Assembly: GCF_016756395.1 (NCBI RefSeq)
Contig: NZ_AP018365.1
Coordinates: 3,695,001 to 3,759,000, forward strand
Reading direction: 5' to 3'
DNA: 64,000 nt
Source of the DNA: Streptomyces sp. SN-593
Lineage (GTDB): Bacteria > Actinomycetota > Actinomycetes > Streptomycetales > Streptomycetaceae
In this document: one piece after another, positions 10,001-17,272 of the stretch
How positions within the stretch are numbered: the stretch's first letter is position 1
How the letters are laid out: each line of letters opens with the position of its first letter
The notes under the pieces: generated by a model
The model's database searches: none
The model's input: only the letters and a program-made list of their open reading frames with translations
Told to the model about the DNA's origin: nothing
Translations under genes and position numbers: made by a program

Positions 10001-10074
10001 TGTACGCGCTGGTGCTCCTCGCGGCCGGGTCCCGTCACGGCGGCGGGGCCGCGAGGTGGGCCGCGGACCGGTAG
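7003..10074 (+). CDS. mgtA: P-type ATPase, magnesium-transporting (MgtA/MgtB type), with repeat-rich insert
   Basis: 1023 residues from a GTG start that overlaps arsR. It contains the actuator motif LTGESAP (about 193-199), the phosphorylation motif DKTGTLT (about 355-361), GDGVNDLPALHAADVG (about 766-781) and a C-terminal six-helix region, in the arrangement of P3B Mg2+ ATPases. Those are usually about 900 residues. The excess is a Pro/Ala/Val-rich insert at residues about 480-625 in the nucleotide-binding domain, with repeats such as VRASAPATAA (twice) and PAAGVQVPAPVAGVQ. The family imports Mg2+; the ArsR neighbour would fit another divalent metal too. Confidence 0.85.
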   Translation: MAWAPDRPAGSARPPTARSPTAGRHDALADAPALAVLRGLDSGPRGLTEAEAEERLARHGENTIPGRRPASWPRRYARALRDPFTAVLLALGPVSALVAAWGTACVITGLVLVSSALRSRTEYQADRSADGLRHLVAATATVRRRSTPTAAPRFREIPVELLVPGDVIRLGPGDVIPADVRLLRTQNLALHQAALTGESAPVAKRPDDAPPAAAGEFERAHACFQGSSVASGSGTALVTATGADTHFARAYPARSRRRESAFDRAVNGISWMLIRFMLLTPPLVLLADAAVRGRGLETVPFAVAVAVGLTPEMLPVVVTTVLARKAAALAREHGVIVRWLPALHNIGAVDVLCTDKTGTLTCDRPVLDSALDPFGRPDPEVLHWAAVNSLWTLQLADLPVPDALDEAVLDAVAEPRSGTARPGLPPAYDTYDGVAALPFDPVRRMATAVVRAPGRHGRHTLVVKGSVEEVLARCTRLHATPPAGVQVNGPAAGVQVPAPVAGVQSVEPPGTVRASAPATAAQVPAPPAGVRSPQPPDTVRASAPATAAHAAAPPAPGVVVRAEDLAEDLSAPGAPLLRAVPGSGPREADADRPTGGAATGACAAEPAEDRGGERQLDDAERERLLGFAAGQAGQGLRLLAVALAERPARRGRYGPADERDLAFAGFVVLRDAPADTAADALAALAGRGVAVKVLTGDHPGTAARVFRDLGLEPGGVLTGARIDGMDDEELARRAERTAVFARCTPQHKVRVVRALRAAGHTTGFLGDGVNDLPALHAADVGICPRDAVDVTREAADVVLAAKDLTAIDHAVTAGRHATGTIATYLRIALSSNLGNVIAMLAAGVLLPFLPMLPAQVLLQNLCFDAAQLALAYDQPAPDALRHPSPLRPRDFLRFITAFGLVNAAADLATFAALALTVPASIHASGQAAFHSGWFTENLITQALVMVLLRAGTRAPAPIRAAAGALAAIGLLIPLPPLAGALGAAPLPLTYYLLLAAILAVYALVLLAAGSRHGGGAARWAADR

Positions 10075-10829
10075 GCGCCGGGTGTCTGGCCCATCGTGCG
10101 GGCGAACGTGTCGATGAACGCGCTGGTCGTCGCCCACCCGCAGCGACGGGCGGTGGCCGTCACCGACGCCCCCTCGGCGAGCTGGATCATGGCGTGGAAG
10201 ACCCGGGTGTTGGTCCGCCACTGCGGGTAGGTCATGCCGAACTCGGTGCGGAAGAGCCGGGTCAGGGTGCGCTCGCCGACGCCGACCCGGCGGGCCAGCG
10301 CGGCCACCGTGCGGGGCGTCCCCAGGTCCGCCAGCACCAGCCGGCAGGCGTGGGCGAGCCGCGGGTCGCGCGCGGTGGGCAGTGCCAGCGGCTGGACGTG
10401 GGCGCGGCGCAGCCGGTCGCCGAGGACCGCCCGCAGCCGCCGTGACTCGGGCTCGGGCAGGTCGGGTTCGGTGCAGGCGATGAGCAGTTCGCGGAGCAGG
10501 CCGTCCACGGCCAGGATGGTCGGCCCGTCGAGCCGCAGCGGCGGATCGTCGGCCGGGAAGCCGACGGTGTGCACCGAGCTGTGCCCGTAGACGCGGTGCT
10601 CGTGCCAGACGTGCGCGGGGTTCCAGACCGCCCGGTCGCCGGAGGCGACCCACGCGCCGGCCTCGGTCTGCACCGCGAGCACGCCGGTGCTGACGTAGAT
10701 GAGCTGGTGGTAGTCGTGCCGGTGCCGCCCGATGACCTCGCCGGGCGCGTGGTCGTGGGCGTTGGTGGGGGGCAGGGCGGTGCCCGGCGGCAGGGCGGGG
10801 CCGGGCTGTCGGCGGCTGTTATGCGACAC
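10035..10829 (-). CDS. AraC-family regulator with cupin sensor domain
   Basis: 264 residues if read from the GTG at 10829 (SHNSRRQPGPALPP...). An N-terminal cupin-like domain (HRHDYHQLIY, about 35-95) is followed by a double HTH domain: VAALARRVGVGERTLTRLF and ARRCGWATTSAFIDTFARTM, near residues 170-255. This is the common layout of one-domain-sensor AraC activators. It is divergent from an MFS exporter gene 54 bases away and probably regulates it. Its 3' end overlaps the 3' end of mgtA by 40 bases. No clear ribosome-binding site precedes the chosen start, so the start is uncertain. Confidence 0.88.
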   Translation of the reverse strand: MSHNSRRQPGPALPPGTALPPTNAHDHAPGEVIGRHRHDYHQLIYVSTGVLAVQTEAGAWVASGDRAVWNPAHVWHEHRVYGHSSVHTVGFPADDPPLRLDGPTILAVDGLLRELLIACTEPDLPEPESRRLRAVLGDRLRRAHVQPLALPTARDPRLAHACRLVLADLGTPRTVAALARRVGVGERTLTRLFRTEFGMTYPQWRTNTRVFHAMIQLAEGASVTATARRCGWATTSAFIDTFARTMGQTPGAYRSAAHLAAPPP

Positions 10830-10883
10830 AAGTAGGCAGAATATGGGAAGTGTGCCAGCCGCTGCGCGTGACAGCGTGGCGCC

Positions 10884-12176
10884 ATGGACACCGTGCGAGC
10901 GGACCCGGCCGCGCCCGACCGGCCGACCGAACCCCGCGTCAACCTCGGCGATCGGCTGCGCGCCGCCGCGGTGGACACCCGCCCGCTGTCCGTGCGGGCC
11001 TTCCGGCGGGTGCTGGTCGGGCAGGGCGCCTCGCTCGTCGGCACCATGATCACCGAGGTCGCGATCCCGGTGCAGATCTACGCGATCTCGCACTCGTCGT
11101 TCTACGTCGGCCTGGCCGGGCTCGCCGGCTTCGTGCCTATCGTCGTCTTCGGCCTGTACGGCGGCGCCGTCGCGGACGCGGTGGACCGCCGCCTGCTGTG
11201 CCTGTGGGCGTCGCTGGTCACCTGGGCGGTGACGATCGCGCTGCTGGCCCAGACGCTGCTGGGCGCGCGCTCGGTGGGCCTGGTCCTCGCGCTGGTCGCC
11301 GTGCAGGGCGCCGGCTTCGCGATCTCCTCCTCGACCCGGGGCGCCATCATCCCGCGCATCGTGCCGCCCGACCTGGTCCCCGCGGCGAACACGCTGAGCT
11401 TCACCGTCGGCAACGTCGGCCAGGTTCTCGGCCCGCTCGCGGCCGGCGTGCTCGTCGCCCTCCCGCACGGCTTCGCGTACGCCTACGGCGCGGACGCGCT
11501 GCTGTTCACCATGTCGCTGTACTCCACGGTCCGGCTGCCGTCGATCCGGCCGGCGGGCGCCCTGGCCCGGTCCGGGCTGCTCGCGGTGCTCGACGGGCTG
11601 CGCTTCATCGGCGGCAACCCGGTGCTGCTGATGTCGTTCGGGGCGGACATCGCCGCGATGGCGCTGGCCATGCCGAGCGCGCTGTTCCCGCAGGCGGCCG
11701 CGGACCGCTTCCACGGCGGGGTCGGCCTGCTGTACTCCTCGGTCGCGATCGGCTCGGTCCTGGCCGGGCTGTGCAGCGGGTGGATCGGCCGGGTGCGGCG
11801 CCAGGGCGTCGCGCTCACCCTCGCGGTGGCCGCCTGGGCGGTCGCGATCGCGCTGGCCGGCTTCGCCCGGGCGCTGTGGCTGGCCGTCCTGCTGCTCGTG
11901 CTGGCCGGCGCCGCCGACCTGGTCAGCGCGGTGTACCGGCAGACGATCCTCCAGACCCACGCCCCCGACGAGATGCGCGGCCGGATGCAGGGCGTCTTCA
12001 CCGTCGTGGTGTCCGGCGGGCCCCGGCTCGGCGACCTGCGGGCCGGTGCGATGGCCGCGACCACCACGCTGACGGTCGCCTGGTCGGGCAGCGCCCTGCT
12101 GTGCGTGGCCCTCGTGCTGGTCGCGGCCCTCGCGGTGCGGCCGTTCTGGCACTACGACGCGCACCGGCCCGGCTGA
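10884..12176 (+). CDS. MFS transporter (MFS_3/EntS-like exporter)
   Basis: 430 residues with about 12 membrane segments. It has the loop 2-3 motif LYGGAVADAVDRR near residue 92 and LVPAANTLSFTVGNVGQVLGP near 170, both typical of the EntS/MFS_3 exporter group, which includes siderophore and drug exporters. An N-terminal 45-residue hydrophilic tail precedes the first helix. It is divergent from the AraC regulator at 10035-10829, which suggests inducible efflux. No siderophore genes are nearby, so the substrate is unknown. Confidence 0.9.
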   Translation: MDTVRADPAAPDRPTEPRVNLGDRLRAAAVDTRPLSVRAFRRVLVGQGASLVGTMITEVAIPVQIYAISHSSFYVGLAGLAGFVPIVVFGLYGGAVADAVDRRLLCLWASLVTWAVTIALLAQTLLGARSVGLVLALVAVQGAGFAISSSTRGAIIPRIVPPDLVPAANTLSFTVGNVGQVLGPLAAGVLVALPHGFAYAYGADALLFTMSLYSTVRLPSIRPAGALARSGLLAVLDGLRFIGGNPVLLMSFGADIAAMALAMPSALFPQAAADRFHGGVGLLYSSVAIGSVLAGLCSGWIGRVRRQGVALTLAVAAWAVAIALAGFARALWLAVLLLVLAGAADLVSAVYRQTILQTHAPDEMRGRMQGVFTVVVSGGPRLGDLRAGAMAATTTLTVAWSGSALLCVALVLVAALAVRPFWHYDAHRPG

Positions 12177-12210
12177 CGGTGCGGCGGCCCGGCGGCCCGC
12201 ACGCGGCCGT

Positions 12211-12240
12211 GGCTACGGCTACGGCTACGGCTACGGCTAC
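12211..12240. repeat. (GGCTAC)5 hexanucleotide repeat
   Basis: Five perfect GGCTAC units. The stop codon of the minus-strand pentapeptide-repeat gene (12237-12239) lies in the last unit. Because the unit is 6 bases, a length change would not shift any frame. Confidence 0.9.
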
Positions 12241-13871
12241 GAGGATCGAGGGGCACTGTCGGGGTCGGGGTCGGGACCCGCGGTCGGCGCCTGTCCGGAC
12301 GGGGCGAGGCAGTGCTCCAGACCCCAGGCGCGGCCGAGCGCGGCTCCGGTGAAGTCGGCGCGGCCGTGGAAACGGGCGCGCCCGCAGGTGCTGCCGGGCA
12401 GGCAGAAGTCGGCCCCGGCCGCGTAGGGCCCGGTGCCGAAGGACGCGTCCGCGAACGTGGTCGTCCCGTGGAACTGGGTGCCGGTGAAGTCCCCGTACGC
12501 CAGTCGGCACCCGCTGAGGTCGAGGTCGGTCAGCACGGCACCGGACAGGTGCAGCCGCAGGTCCTCCCAGTACGTCCCGCCCGTGCCGGGCCGCGTGCGG
12601 TCGGCGAGCAGCCGCTGGGCCGCGTGCCGCACCGCGCGCTCGCCGTCGTCCAGGGACACCGGACCGGTGTCGGCGGCGCGGGGCAGCGGGGACCGCAGGT
12701 ACGCGCAGAGGGCGTCGGCCGCCGGCTGCCGCGACGCGGCCCGCGCGTCCCCGAGTTCCCCCAGGGCGCGTACTCCGGCGAGCCGCACTCCGGCGTCGGG
12801 GTGGGCGAGTTGGCGGCGGTACGGCGCCACGGACCCGTCGGTGACCAGGCACGCCCGGTTCCCGTCGCCCGCTCCCGCCGGGACCGGCTCGCCGTTCTCC
12901 GGCCCGGCCCCCGCCGGGGCCTCGGTCCAGCCGAGCGGCCAGTCCCGCTCCTCGGCCCCGGCCGTCGCGGCGACCACGGCGCCGGCGAGGTCGGCCGCCG
13001 GCTGCACGAGGTGGACCCGCCCGCCGAAGACGGCGCGCCGGAAGTCCGCCGTGCCGCCGAAGCGGGCCTTCCAGAACCAGGCGGCCGCCGCGAAGCGGGC
13101 GCCGGCGAACGACACCGGCCCGTCGCACCACGCCCCGTCGCCGCCCTCCTCCCAGCCCTGGTAGTCGCAGTCGAGGACGGCCAGCGGCCAGCGGGGGTCG
13201 TCCGCGCCCGGCTCGTCCCAGGGCACCGGGCGCCACCCCTCGACCTGCTCCCAGACCTCCTCGTCCTCGGGCAGTGTCTCCTCGCCCCGGCCGAACCAGG
13301 CGATGTCCTGGAAGCGGGCGCCGGAGAAGTCCGCTCCCGCCCGGAACCGGCTCCGCCCGAAGACGGCCGCGCCGCCGAACCAGGCCCCCGCGAAGCGGGC
13401 GTCCCGCGCGAACACCGCCCGCGGGAAGAGCGCATCCCGGGCGAAACGCGCCCCCTCGAACGAGCAGCGGCCGCGGAAGTGGACGTCGGCGAAGCCGGCC
13501 TCGCCGAACCGGCAGCCGCCGAAGTCGACGTCCGCCAGGACCGCGCCGGACAGGTCCACGTCGAGGCAGTCCGCGCAACCGGGTCCGCACACCGCGTCGT
13601 CCTCGGCGCCATCGCCGGTGCCGGTGCCGGCGTCCGGTACGGGCGGGTGCCACCGCGCCAGGGCCGCGAGCACCTCGGCGGCGGCCGCGGCGGCGGGCGC
13701 GTCCGGGCCGCGCAGGTGGCGGCAGAGGGCGTCGGCCACGGCCGCGCGCCGCGCGGGGCGCTGCTCGGCCAGCGCCGCCAGTTCCCGCAGCGCCGCGAGT
13801 CGGACGCCGGCGTCCGGTCCGGCCAAGCGCTCGGTGGCGTGTTCGTACGCCCCGGAGACGTCCGGCTGCAT
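12237..13871 (-). CDS. Pentapeptide-repeat protein with two HEAT-like modules
   Basis: 544 residues. The layout is a duplicated module: a HEAT-like helical stretch (DAGVRLAALRELAAL, about 19-33, then ADALCRHLRGP) followed by pentapeptide repeats (A(D/N)LXX-type runs such as VDLSGAVLADVDFGGCRFGE and ARFARDALFPRAVFARDA), and a second copy starting near residue 355 (HPDAGVRLAGVRALGELGD, then ADALCAYLRSP) ending in repeats LSGAVLTDLDLSGCRLAYGD. Pentapeptide repeats form a right-handed beta-helix. Some family members (Qnr, MfpA) mimic DNA against gyrase; that role cannot be inferred here. There is no signal peptide, so it is cytosolic. Confidence 0.85.
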   Translation of the reverse strand: MQPDVSGAYEHATERLAGPDAGVRLAALRELAALAEQRPARRAAVADALCRHLRGPDAPAAAAAAEVLAALARWHPPVPDAGTGTGDGAEDDAVCGPGCADCLDVDLSGAVLADVDFGGCRFGEAGFADVHFRGRCSFEGARFARDALFPRAVFARDARFAGAWFGGAAVFGRSRFRAGADFSGARFQDIAWFGRGEETLPEDEEVWEQVEGWRPVPWDEPGADDPRWPLAVLDCDYQGWEEGGDGAWCDGPVSFAGARFAAAAWFWKARFGGTADFRRAVFGGRVHLVQPAADLAGAVVAATAGAEERDWPLGWTEAPAGAGPENGEPVPAGAGDGNRACLVTDGSVAPYRRQLAHPDAGVRLAGVRALGELGDARAASRQPAADALCAYLRSPLPRAADTGPVSLDDGERAVRHAAQRLLADRTRPGTGGTYWEDLRLHLSGAVLTDLDLSGCRLAYGDFTGTQFHGTTTFADASFGTGPYAAGADFCLPGSTCGRARFHGRADFTGAALGRAWGLEHCLAPSGQAPTAGPDPDPDSAPRSS

Positions 13872-13958
13872 CGTCGTTCCCCCGTCGTCGGCCCGTCAGG
13901 CCCACACCCTACCGAACAGGTGTCCGATCAGAAGGCGGACGAGTGGCCGCTGCCGCGA

Positions 13959-14399
13959 TCAGGCGGCGGGCTCGTCCGGGCGCCCGGGGCCCGTGGCGGG
14001 GTCGGGACCAGGGCCCGTGCCGGAGTCAGGGCCAGGGCCCGTGCCAGAGTCAGGGCCGAGGCCCGTGCCGGAGTCAGGACCAGGGCCCGTGCCGGAGTCC
14101 TTCACCGCGCCGGCGGCCCCGCCGTCGCCTCCCGCGGCGCGGGCGTCCGCGCCGTCGGCGTCCGGGCCGGCGGGCTCCGGGTCGACGGCTTCCGTGTCGG
14201 CCGCGTCCCCGGCGCCACCGGGGGCGCCGGCGGTCGGCCGCTCCGGGAGCCGCACGGTGACCGTCCCCGAGGAGAGGTCTATCGGGCCCCGCGCCGGATC
14301 GCTGCTGCCCTCGTCCTCCCGGGTCAGCTCCAGCCGGTTGCGCTCCTCCTCGGTGTGCCTGCGGCCCGGAGCGAACAGCTCGTCGAAGAAGTCGAACAC
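13959..14399 (-). CDS. DUF6191 protein with Ser/Thr/Gly/Pro repeat tail
   Basis: 146 residues from the GTG at 14399, with GGAGGG a few bases upstream. It begins MFDFFDELFAPGRRHTEEERNRLEL, the signature of the short DUF6191 proteins of streptomycetes, and keeps the GPIDLSSGTVTVRL core. The second half is low complexity and ends in four to five copies of DSGTGPGP. The tail comes from a 24-bp tandem DNA repeat (13984-14100). The function is unknown. The longer frame running up to 14636 has no support upstream of this start. Confidence 0.8.
   Translation of the reverse strand: MFDFFDELFAPGRRHTEEERNRLELTREDEGSSDPARGPIDLSSGTVTVRLPERPTAGAPGGAGDAADTEAVDPEPAGPDADGADARAAGGDGGAAGAVKDSGTGPGPDSGTGLGPDSGTGPGPDSGTGPGPDPATGPGRPDEPAA
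13984..14100. repeat. 24-bp tandem repeat, about five copies
   Basis: Units CCAGGGCCCGTGCCGGAGTC plus four bases at 14008, 14032, 14056 and 14080, with a degenerate copy at 13984. It lies in frame within the DUF6191 gene and encodes repeated DSGTGPGP. Confidence 0.9.
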
Positions 14400-14730
14400 C
14401 GCGACCCTCCGATCGCCTCGGCAATACGCCCAGGCTACGCCCCGCCCCGCGGCAGTGGCGGGCCCGTCGCGGGAGCCGTCATCGCTCCGTAAGCCCGCTC
14501 GCCGCCATGCCCGCGGCGACCCGGCTCCGAGGCCCGCCCCCGCCGTCCGGTTCCGGCCGCGGCGCCGGCAGAAGGGGAGCGGGGCGGCCCGGAGCCGTAC
14601 GGCCGGCCGGTCGTGGCCCGGCCGCCGGGCCACCACGCACCCGCACCGCGGGCGCCGCTCCGACCCGGCACCGGGCCGGACCCGGACCCGGACCCGGACC
14701 CGCCCGACGGAACGTCCGATCGTCAGATCG
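14400..14730. other. Intergenic region with short repeats, no gene
   Basis: No gene is seen. It holds the DUF6191 promoter side and, close to the ferritin-like gene's stop codon, simple repeats: (CCCGGA)4 near 14684-14701 and three copies of GATCGTCA at 14716-14740, the last overlapping the stop codon of the gene ending at 14731. Confidence 0.6.
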
Positions 14731-15564
14731 TCAGATCGTCAGCAGTGCCGGATCGGCCGCCTTGTCCGACGGCAGGAAGTCGTCCGGCACCGGGTACTTC
14801 CCGAGCACGAAGTTGAGGATCGCCGCGTGCATCGCCTCGACCGGCGCGATGGTCGCCGCGGTGGCGATGCCGGCCTCCGCGCTCACGCTGTAGGTGGCGA
14901 ACAGGTACGTCTGCGCGGCCTGGTCCTCCAACTGGAGCGCCAGGTTCGCCACGTCCCCGACGGACCTGGCCTTGCCCAGCGCCGCCAGGGTGGCGGGCTG
15001 GTTGGACAGCGGCACCCCGGTGATCGCGGGCTTGCCGGCGCCGGTCAGCACCGAGTTCCACGCCTTGGCGTGGTCGGCGTGCTGTTCCATCGCGGTCGTC
15101 ACGAACGTGGCGACGGCCGGCGGCACCGTACCGAGCGTGCCGGCCTTGGCCGCCTTCAGCGCCGCCTGGTAGGCGCCGACCGCCTGGTTCTCCAGCGCCA
15201 CCGCGAGGGCGACGACCTTCAGGTCACCGGTGTAGCGGCCCTTCGCCGCGCCAGCCGATCCGGACGGCGCGCCGCCCTTCGTGGCGGAGGAACCGTGCTT
15301 GCCGCTGCCGGAGCAGGCCGCCAGCGCCGTCGCGGCCGCGAGGCCGCCCGCGCCCACCAGGAAGCGGCGGCGGCCCGGGTCGCGGGGGCCGTCCACGGGC
15401 TCGGCCCGGCGGCCCGAGGCCCCGCGCACGTCGTCGGCGAGGTCCGCCGCGCCGGCCCGCATGGCGGGCAGGCTCTCGCGGTGGGCGGCCTCCATGTCGC
15501 GGGTGAGCCGGGCGAGTTGGTCCTCGCTGATCGGCAGGTCCCAGTTGTCGCGCGCGGTGGTCAC
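14731..15564 (-). CDS. Tat-exported ferritin-like lipoprotein
   Basis: 277 residues. The ATG at 15564 overlaps the upstream gene's stop (ATGA). A 64-residue hydrophilic N-terminal extension precedes a twin-arginine signal (RDPGRRRFLVGAGG, about 61-74) and a lipobox (LAAC, Cys84). The mature part is a four-helix ferritin-like domain (DUF4439-type) with helices such as VVALAVALENQAVGAYQAAL and conserved Glu/His positions (MEQHADHAKAWN). It is a paralogue of the upstream gene. Secreted ferritin-like proteins of this type have unknown biochemical roles; metal binding is inferred only from fold. It probably belongs to a two-gene operon controlled with sigK (see 16401-16428). Confidence 0.85.
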   Translation of the reverse strand: MTTARDNWDLPISEDQLARLTRDMEAAHRESLPAMRAGAADLADDVRGASGRRAEPVDGPRDPGRRRFLVGAGGLAAATALAACSGSGKHGSSATKGGAPSGSAGAAKGRYTGDLKVVALAVALENQAVGAYQAALKAAKAGTLGTVPPAVATFVTTAMEQHADHAKAWNSVLTGAGKPAITGVPLSNQPATLAALGKARSVGDVANLALQLEDQAAQTYLFATYSVSAEAGIATAATIAPVEAMHAAILNFVLGKYPVPDDFLPSDKAADPALLTI

Positions 15565-16343
15565 TTCACGGCTCCCTCAGTGATCGGCGAGGCGTTCGTG
15601 GTCGGGTAGAAGGCGTCGGGGAAGCCGACGGCGCCGGCGGCCGCGGGAAGCTTCGCGGCGTCGGTCGGGACGGCGACCAGGTCGCCCATGCCGCCGGCGA
15701 GCAGCGCCTGCACCGCGAGCAGCGTCGCCCGGTGCTGGGCCTCGACCGGGGCGACCGAGGCGAACAGCCGGCGCAGTTGGGCGTTGGTGACCTGGCCGAC
15801 GTTCTTGGCGTACGTCTGCGCGGCCACGTCCTCCAGGGTGATGGCGAGCTTCACCACGTCGGCCGAGGTCCTGATGGTGGGCAGCGCCTTCTTGACCACG
15901 GCGGCGTACTTGGGGTCCGCGCCGGTCTGCCGCGTGCCGCCGGCCTGGGCGACCGCGGAGTTGAACGCCTTGGCGTGCGCCTGGTGCTGCGCGGTGGTCT
16001 TCGTGATGAACGCCGCGACCGTCTTGTTCCCGTCCTTGACGAACGGCAGCCCCGCGGCGGTCCGGTAGACGCTGATCGCCAGGTTCTCGATCGACGCGGC
16101 GGTCTGCAACGCCTTGACGTCGTCGCTCGACGTGGCCGCGGCGGCGCGCGCCGACGCCAGCAGCGCCGCGGCTCCGGCCGCGCCGGCGACCGTGCTCCCG
16201 CGCCGCCACCAGCGGCGCGGCCGCGGGCCGGTGGCCTCCGCGAAGTCGGCCAGCGCGTCCTGGGTGATGCGCACGGCGTCGCTGTCCAGGTCCTGGGACT
16301 GCTCGGTCAGTTCCTCGAGCAGACGGGTGTCGATGTGCTCCAC
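15561..16343 (-). CDS. Ferritin-like protein with Tat-like signal
   Basis: 260 residues from the GTG at 16343 (EHIDTRLLEELTEQSQDLD...). It has a hydrophilic extension of about 50 residues, then RPRRWWRRGSTVAGAAGAAA, a twin-arginine-like export signal without a lipobox. The mature domain has ferritin-like helices (ASIENLAISVYRTAAGLP, TAQHQAHAKAFN, LEDVAAQTYAKNVGQV). It is translationally coupled to the following ferritin-like gene. The two proteins share fold and the odd extension before the signal, so they are an old duplication. Upstream, at 16401-16428, is a promoter element matching that of sigK. Confidence 0.82.
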   Translation of the reverse strand: MEHIDTRLLEELTEQSQDLDSDAVRITQDALADFAEATGPRPRRWWRRGSTVAGAAGAAALLASARAAAATSSDDVKALQTAASIENLAISVYRTAAGLPFVKDGNKTVAAFITKTTAQHQAHAKAFNSAVAQAGGTRQTGADPKYAAVVKKALPTIRTSADVVKLAITLEDVAAQTYAKNVGQVTNAQLRRLFASVAPVEAQHRATLLAVQALLAGGMGDLVAVPTDAAKLPAAAGAVGFPDAFYPTTNASPITEGAVK

Positions 16344-16400
16344 GCCCCTCACGCCCTTCTTCTCCCGGCACCCGCGCGGTCCACGGGCACTCTGGCTCTC

Positions 16401-16428
16401 CTTCGCCACGGCGGACGGCGCGGATTGG
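16401..16428 (-). promoter_or_regulatory. SigK-type promoter for the ferritin-like operon
   Basis: On the minus strand: CCAATCC (16428-16422), 16 bases, then CGAAGG (16405-16400). The -10-like element is about 57 bases upstream of the GTG at 16343. The same CCAATCC-N16-CGAA pattern stands before sigK on the plus strand. Reported SigK promoters in mycobacteria have CCATCC and CGAAT-like elements. The call rests on this match. Confidence 0.6.
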
Positions 16429-16623
16429 TACGGGTACCGGGTGTGACCCTCCGGGGTGAAAGCGGCGCCCCGGCCTTGACGGCGCCGCCCCCGCGGACGT
16501 AACGGGGCGGACCGTCCGGCCGGTCCGCGGCCGCGCCGGGTTAGCGTCGCGGTGGGCGGCCGCCGCCGGTCGGGCCCGTGCACCCGTACGGGGCCAGTGG
16601 TCGTACGCCCGTCCGGTCCGGGA

Positions 16624-16652
16624 CCAATCCGCCCGCCGGACGGCGACGAATG
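16624..16652 (+). promoter_or_regulatory. SigK-type autoregulatory promoter of sigK
   Basis: CCAATCC at 16624-16630, a 16-base spacer, then CGAATG at 16647-16652, about 33 bases before the sigK ATG. It is nearly identical to the element facing the opposite way at 16401-16428, suggesting that SigK drives both its own operon and the ferritin-like genes. Confidence 0.62.
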
Positions 16653-16684
16653 ACCGGTGTCCGCATGACAGTCCGGAGGTGTCC

Positions 16685-17272
16685 ATGCGCGTGGCAGCAC
16701 GTGACGGCCAGTCCCCGGCGCCCCGCTCCGGGGTGCTGGAGGCGTTGCTCGACCGGATCTCCCGGGGGGACCAGGAGGCGTTCGAGCACCTCTACACGGC
16801 GGTGGCCGGTGCCGTGCTCGGCCTGGTCCGCCGGGTGGTGCGCGATCCCGCGCAGTCGGAGGAGGTCGCGCAGGATGTCCTCATCGAGGTCTGGCGGTGC
16901 GCGGCCAGGTTCGATCCCGAGCAGGGCAGCGCCATGGCGTGGATCATGACGATGGCGCACCGCCGCGCCGTCGACCGGGTGCGGTCGGCGCAGGCGGCGG
17001 CCGACCGGGAGCACCGGGTCGGGCTGCGCGACCGGGAGCGGGCCTTCGACGAGGTGACCGAGCAGGTGGAGCGGCGGCTGGAGCGCGAGCAGGTCAGGCG
17101 CTGCCTGGAGCGGCTCACCGAGCTCCAGCACGAGTCGGTGACCCTGGCCTACTACCGCGGCTACACCTACCAGGAGACCGCGAAGCTCCTCGGGGTGGCC
17201 CTGGGCACGGTCAAGACCCGGCTGCGGGACGGGCTCATCCGGCTCCGCGACTGCCTGGGGGTGGCGTCGTGA
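16685..17272 (+). CDS. sigK: ECF RNA polymerase sigma factor SigK
   Basis: 195 residues from the ATG at 16685, four bases after CGGAGGT. Region 2 includes DPAQSEEVAQDVLIEVWR and AMAWIMTMAHRRAVDRVR. Region 4 includes YYRGYTYQETAKLLGVALGT followed by VKTRLRDGLIRLRD. This is the SigK branch of ECF sigma factors, which pair with RskA-type membrane anti-sigma factors; the next gene is such a protein and overlaps by 4 bases (GTGA). The conserved bipartite element upstream suggests autoregulation. The divergent ferritin-like pair is the likely local target. Confidence 0.9.
   Translation: MRVAARDGQSPAPRSGVLEALLDRISRGDQEAFEHLYTAVAGAVLGLVRRVVRDPAQSEEVAQDVLIEVWRCAARFDPEQGSAMAWIMTMAHRRAVDRVRSAQAAADREHRVGLRDRERAFDEVTEQVERRLEREQVRRCLERLTELQHESVTLAYYRGYTYQETAKLLGVALGTVKTRLRDGLIRLRDCLGVAS

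Noticed and set aside
10035..12164. 709-residue frame covering the AraC gene and the antisense of the MFS gene
   Set aside because: Only the C-terminal 264 residues have AraC character; the remainder is antisense to the transporter. The start was set at 10829.
7003..12176. ArsR/P-type ATPase/MFS group considered as a metal-resistance island
   Set aside because: The ATPase is of Mg2+ type, the MFS has its own AraC regulator, and no transposon ends or base-composition shift are seen.
13984..14100. Repeats considered as a CRISPR array
   Set aside because: Units are contiguous, without spacers, and lie in frame in a coding sequence; no cas gene is present.
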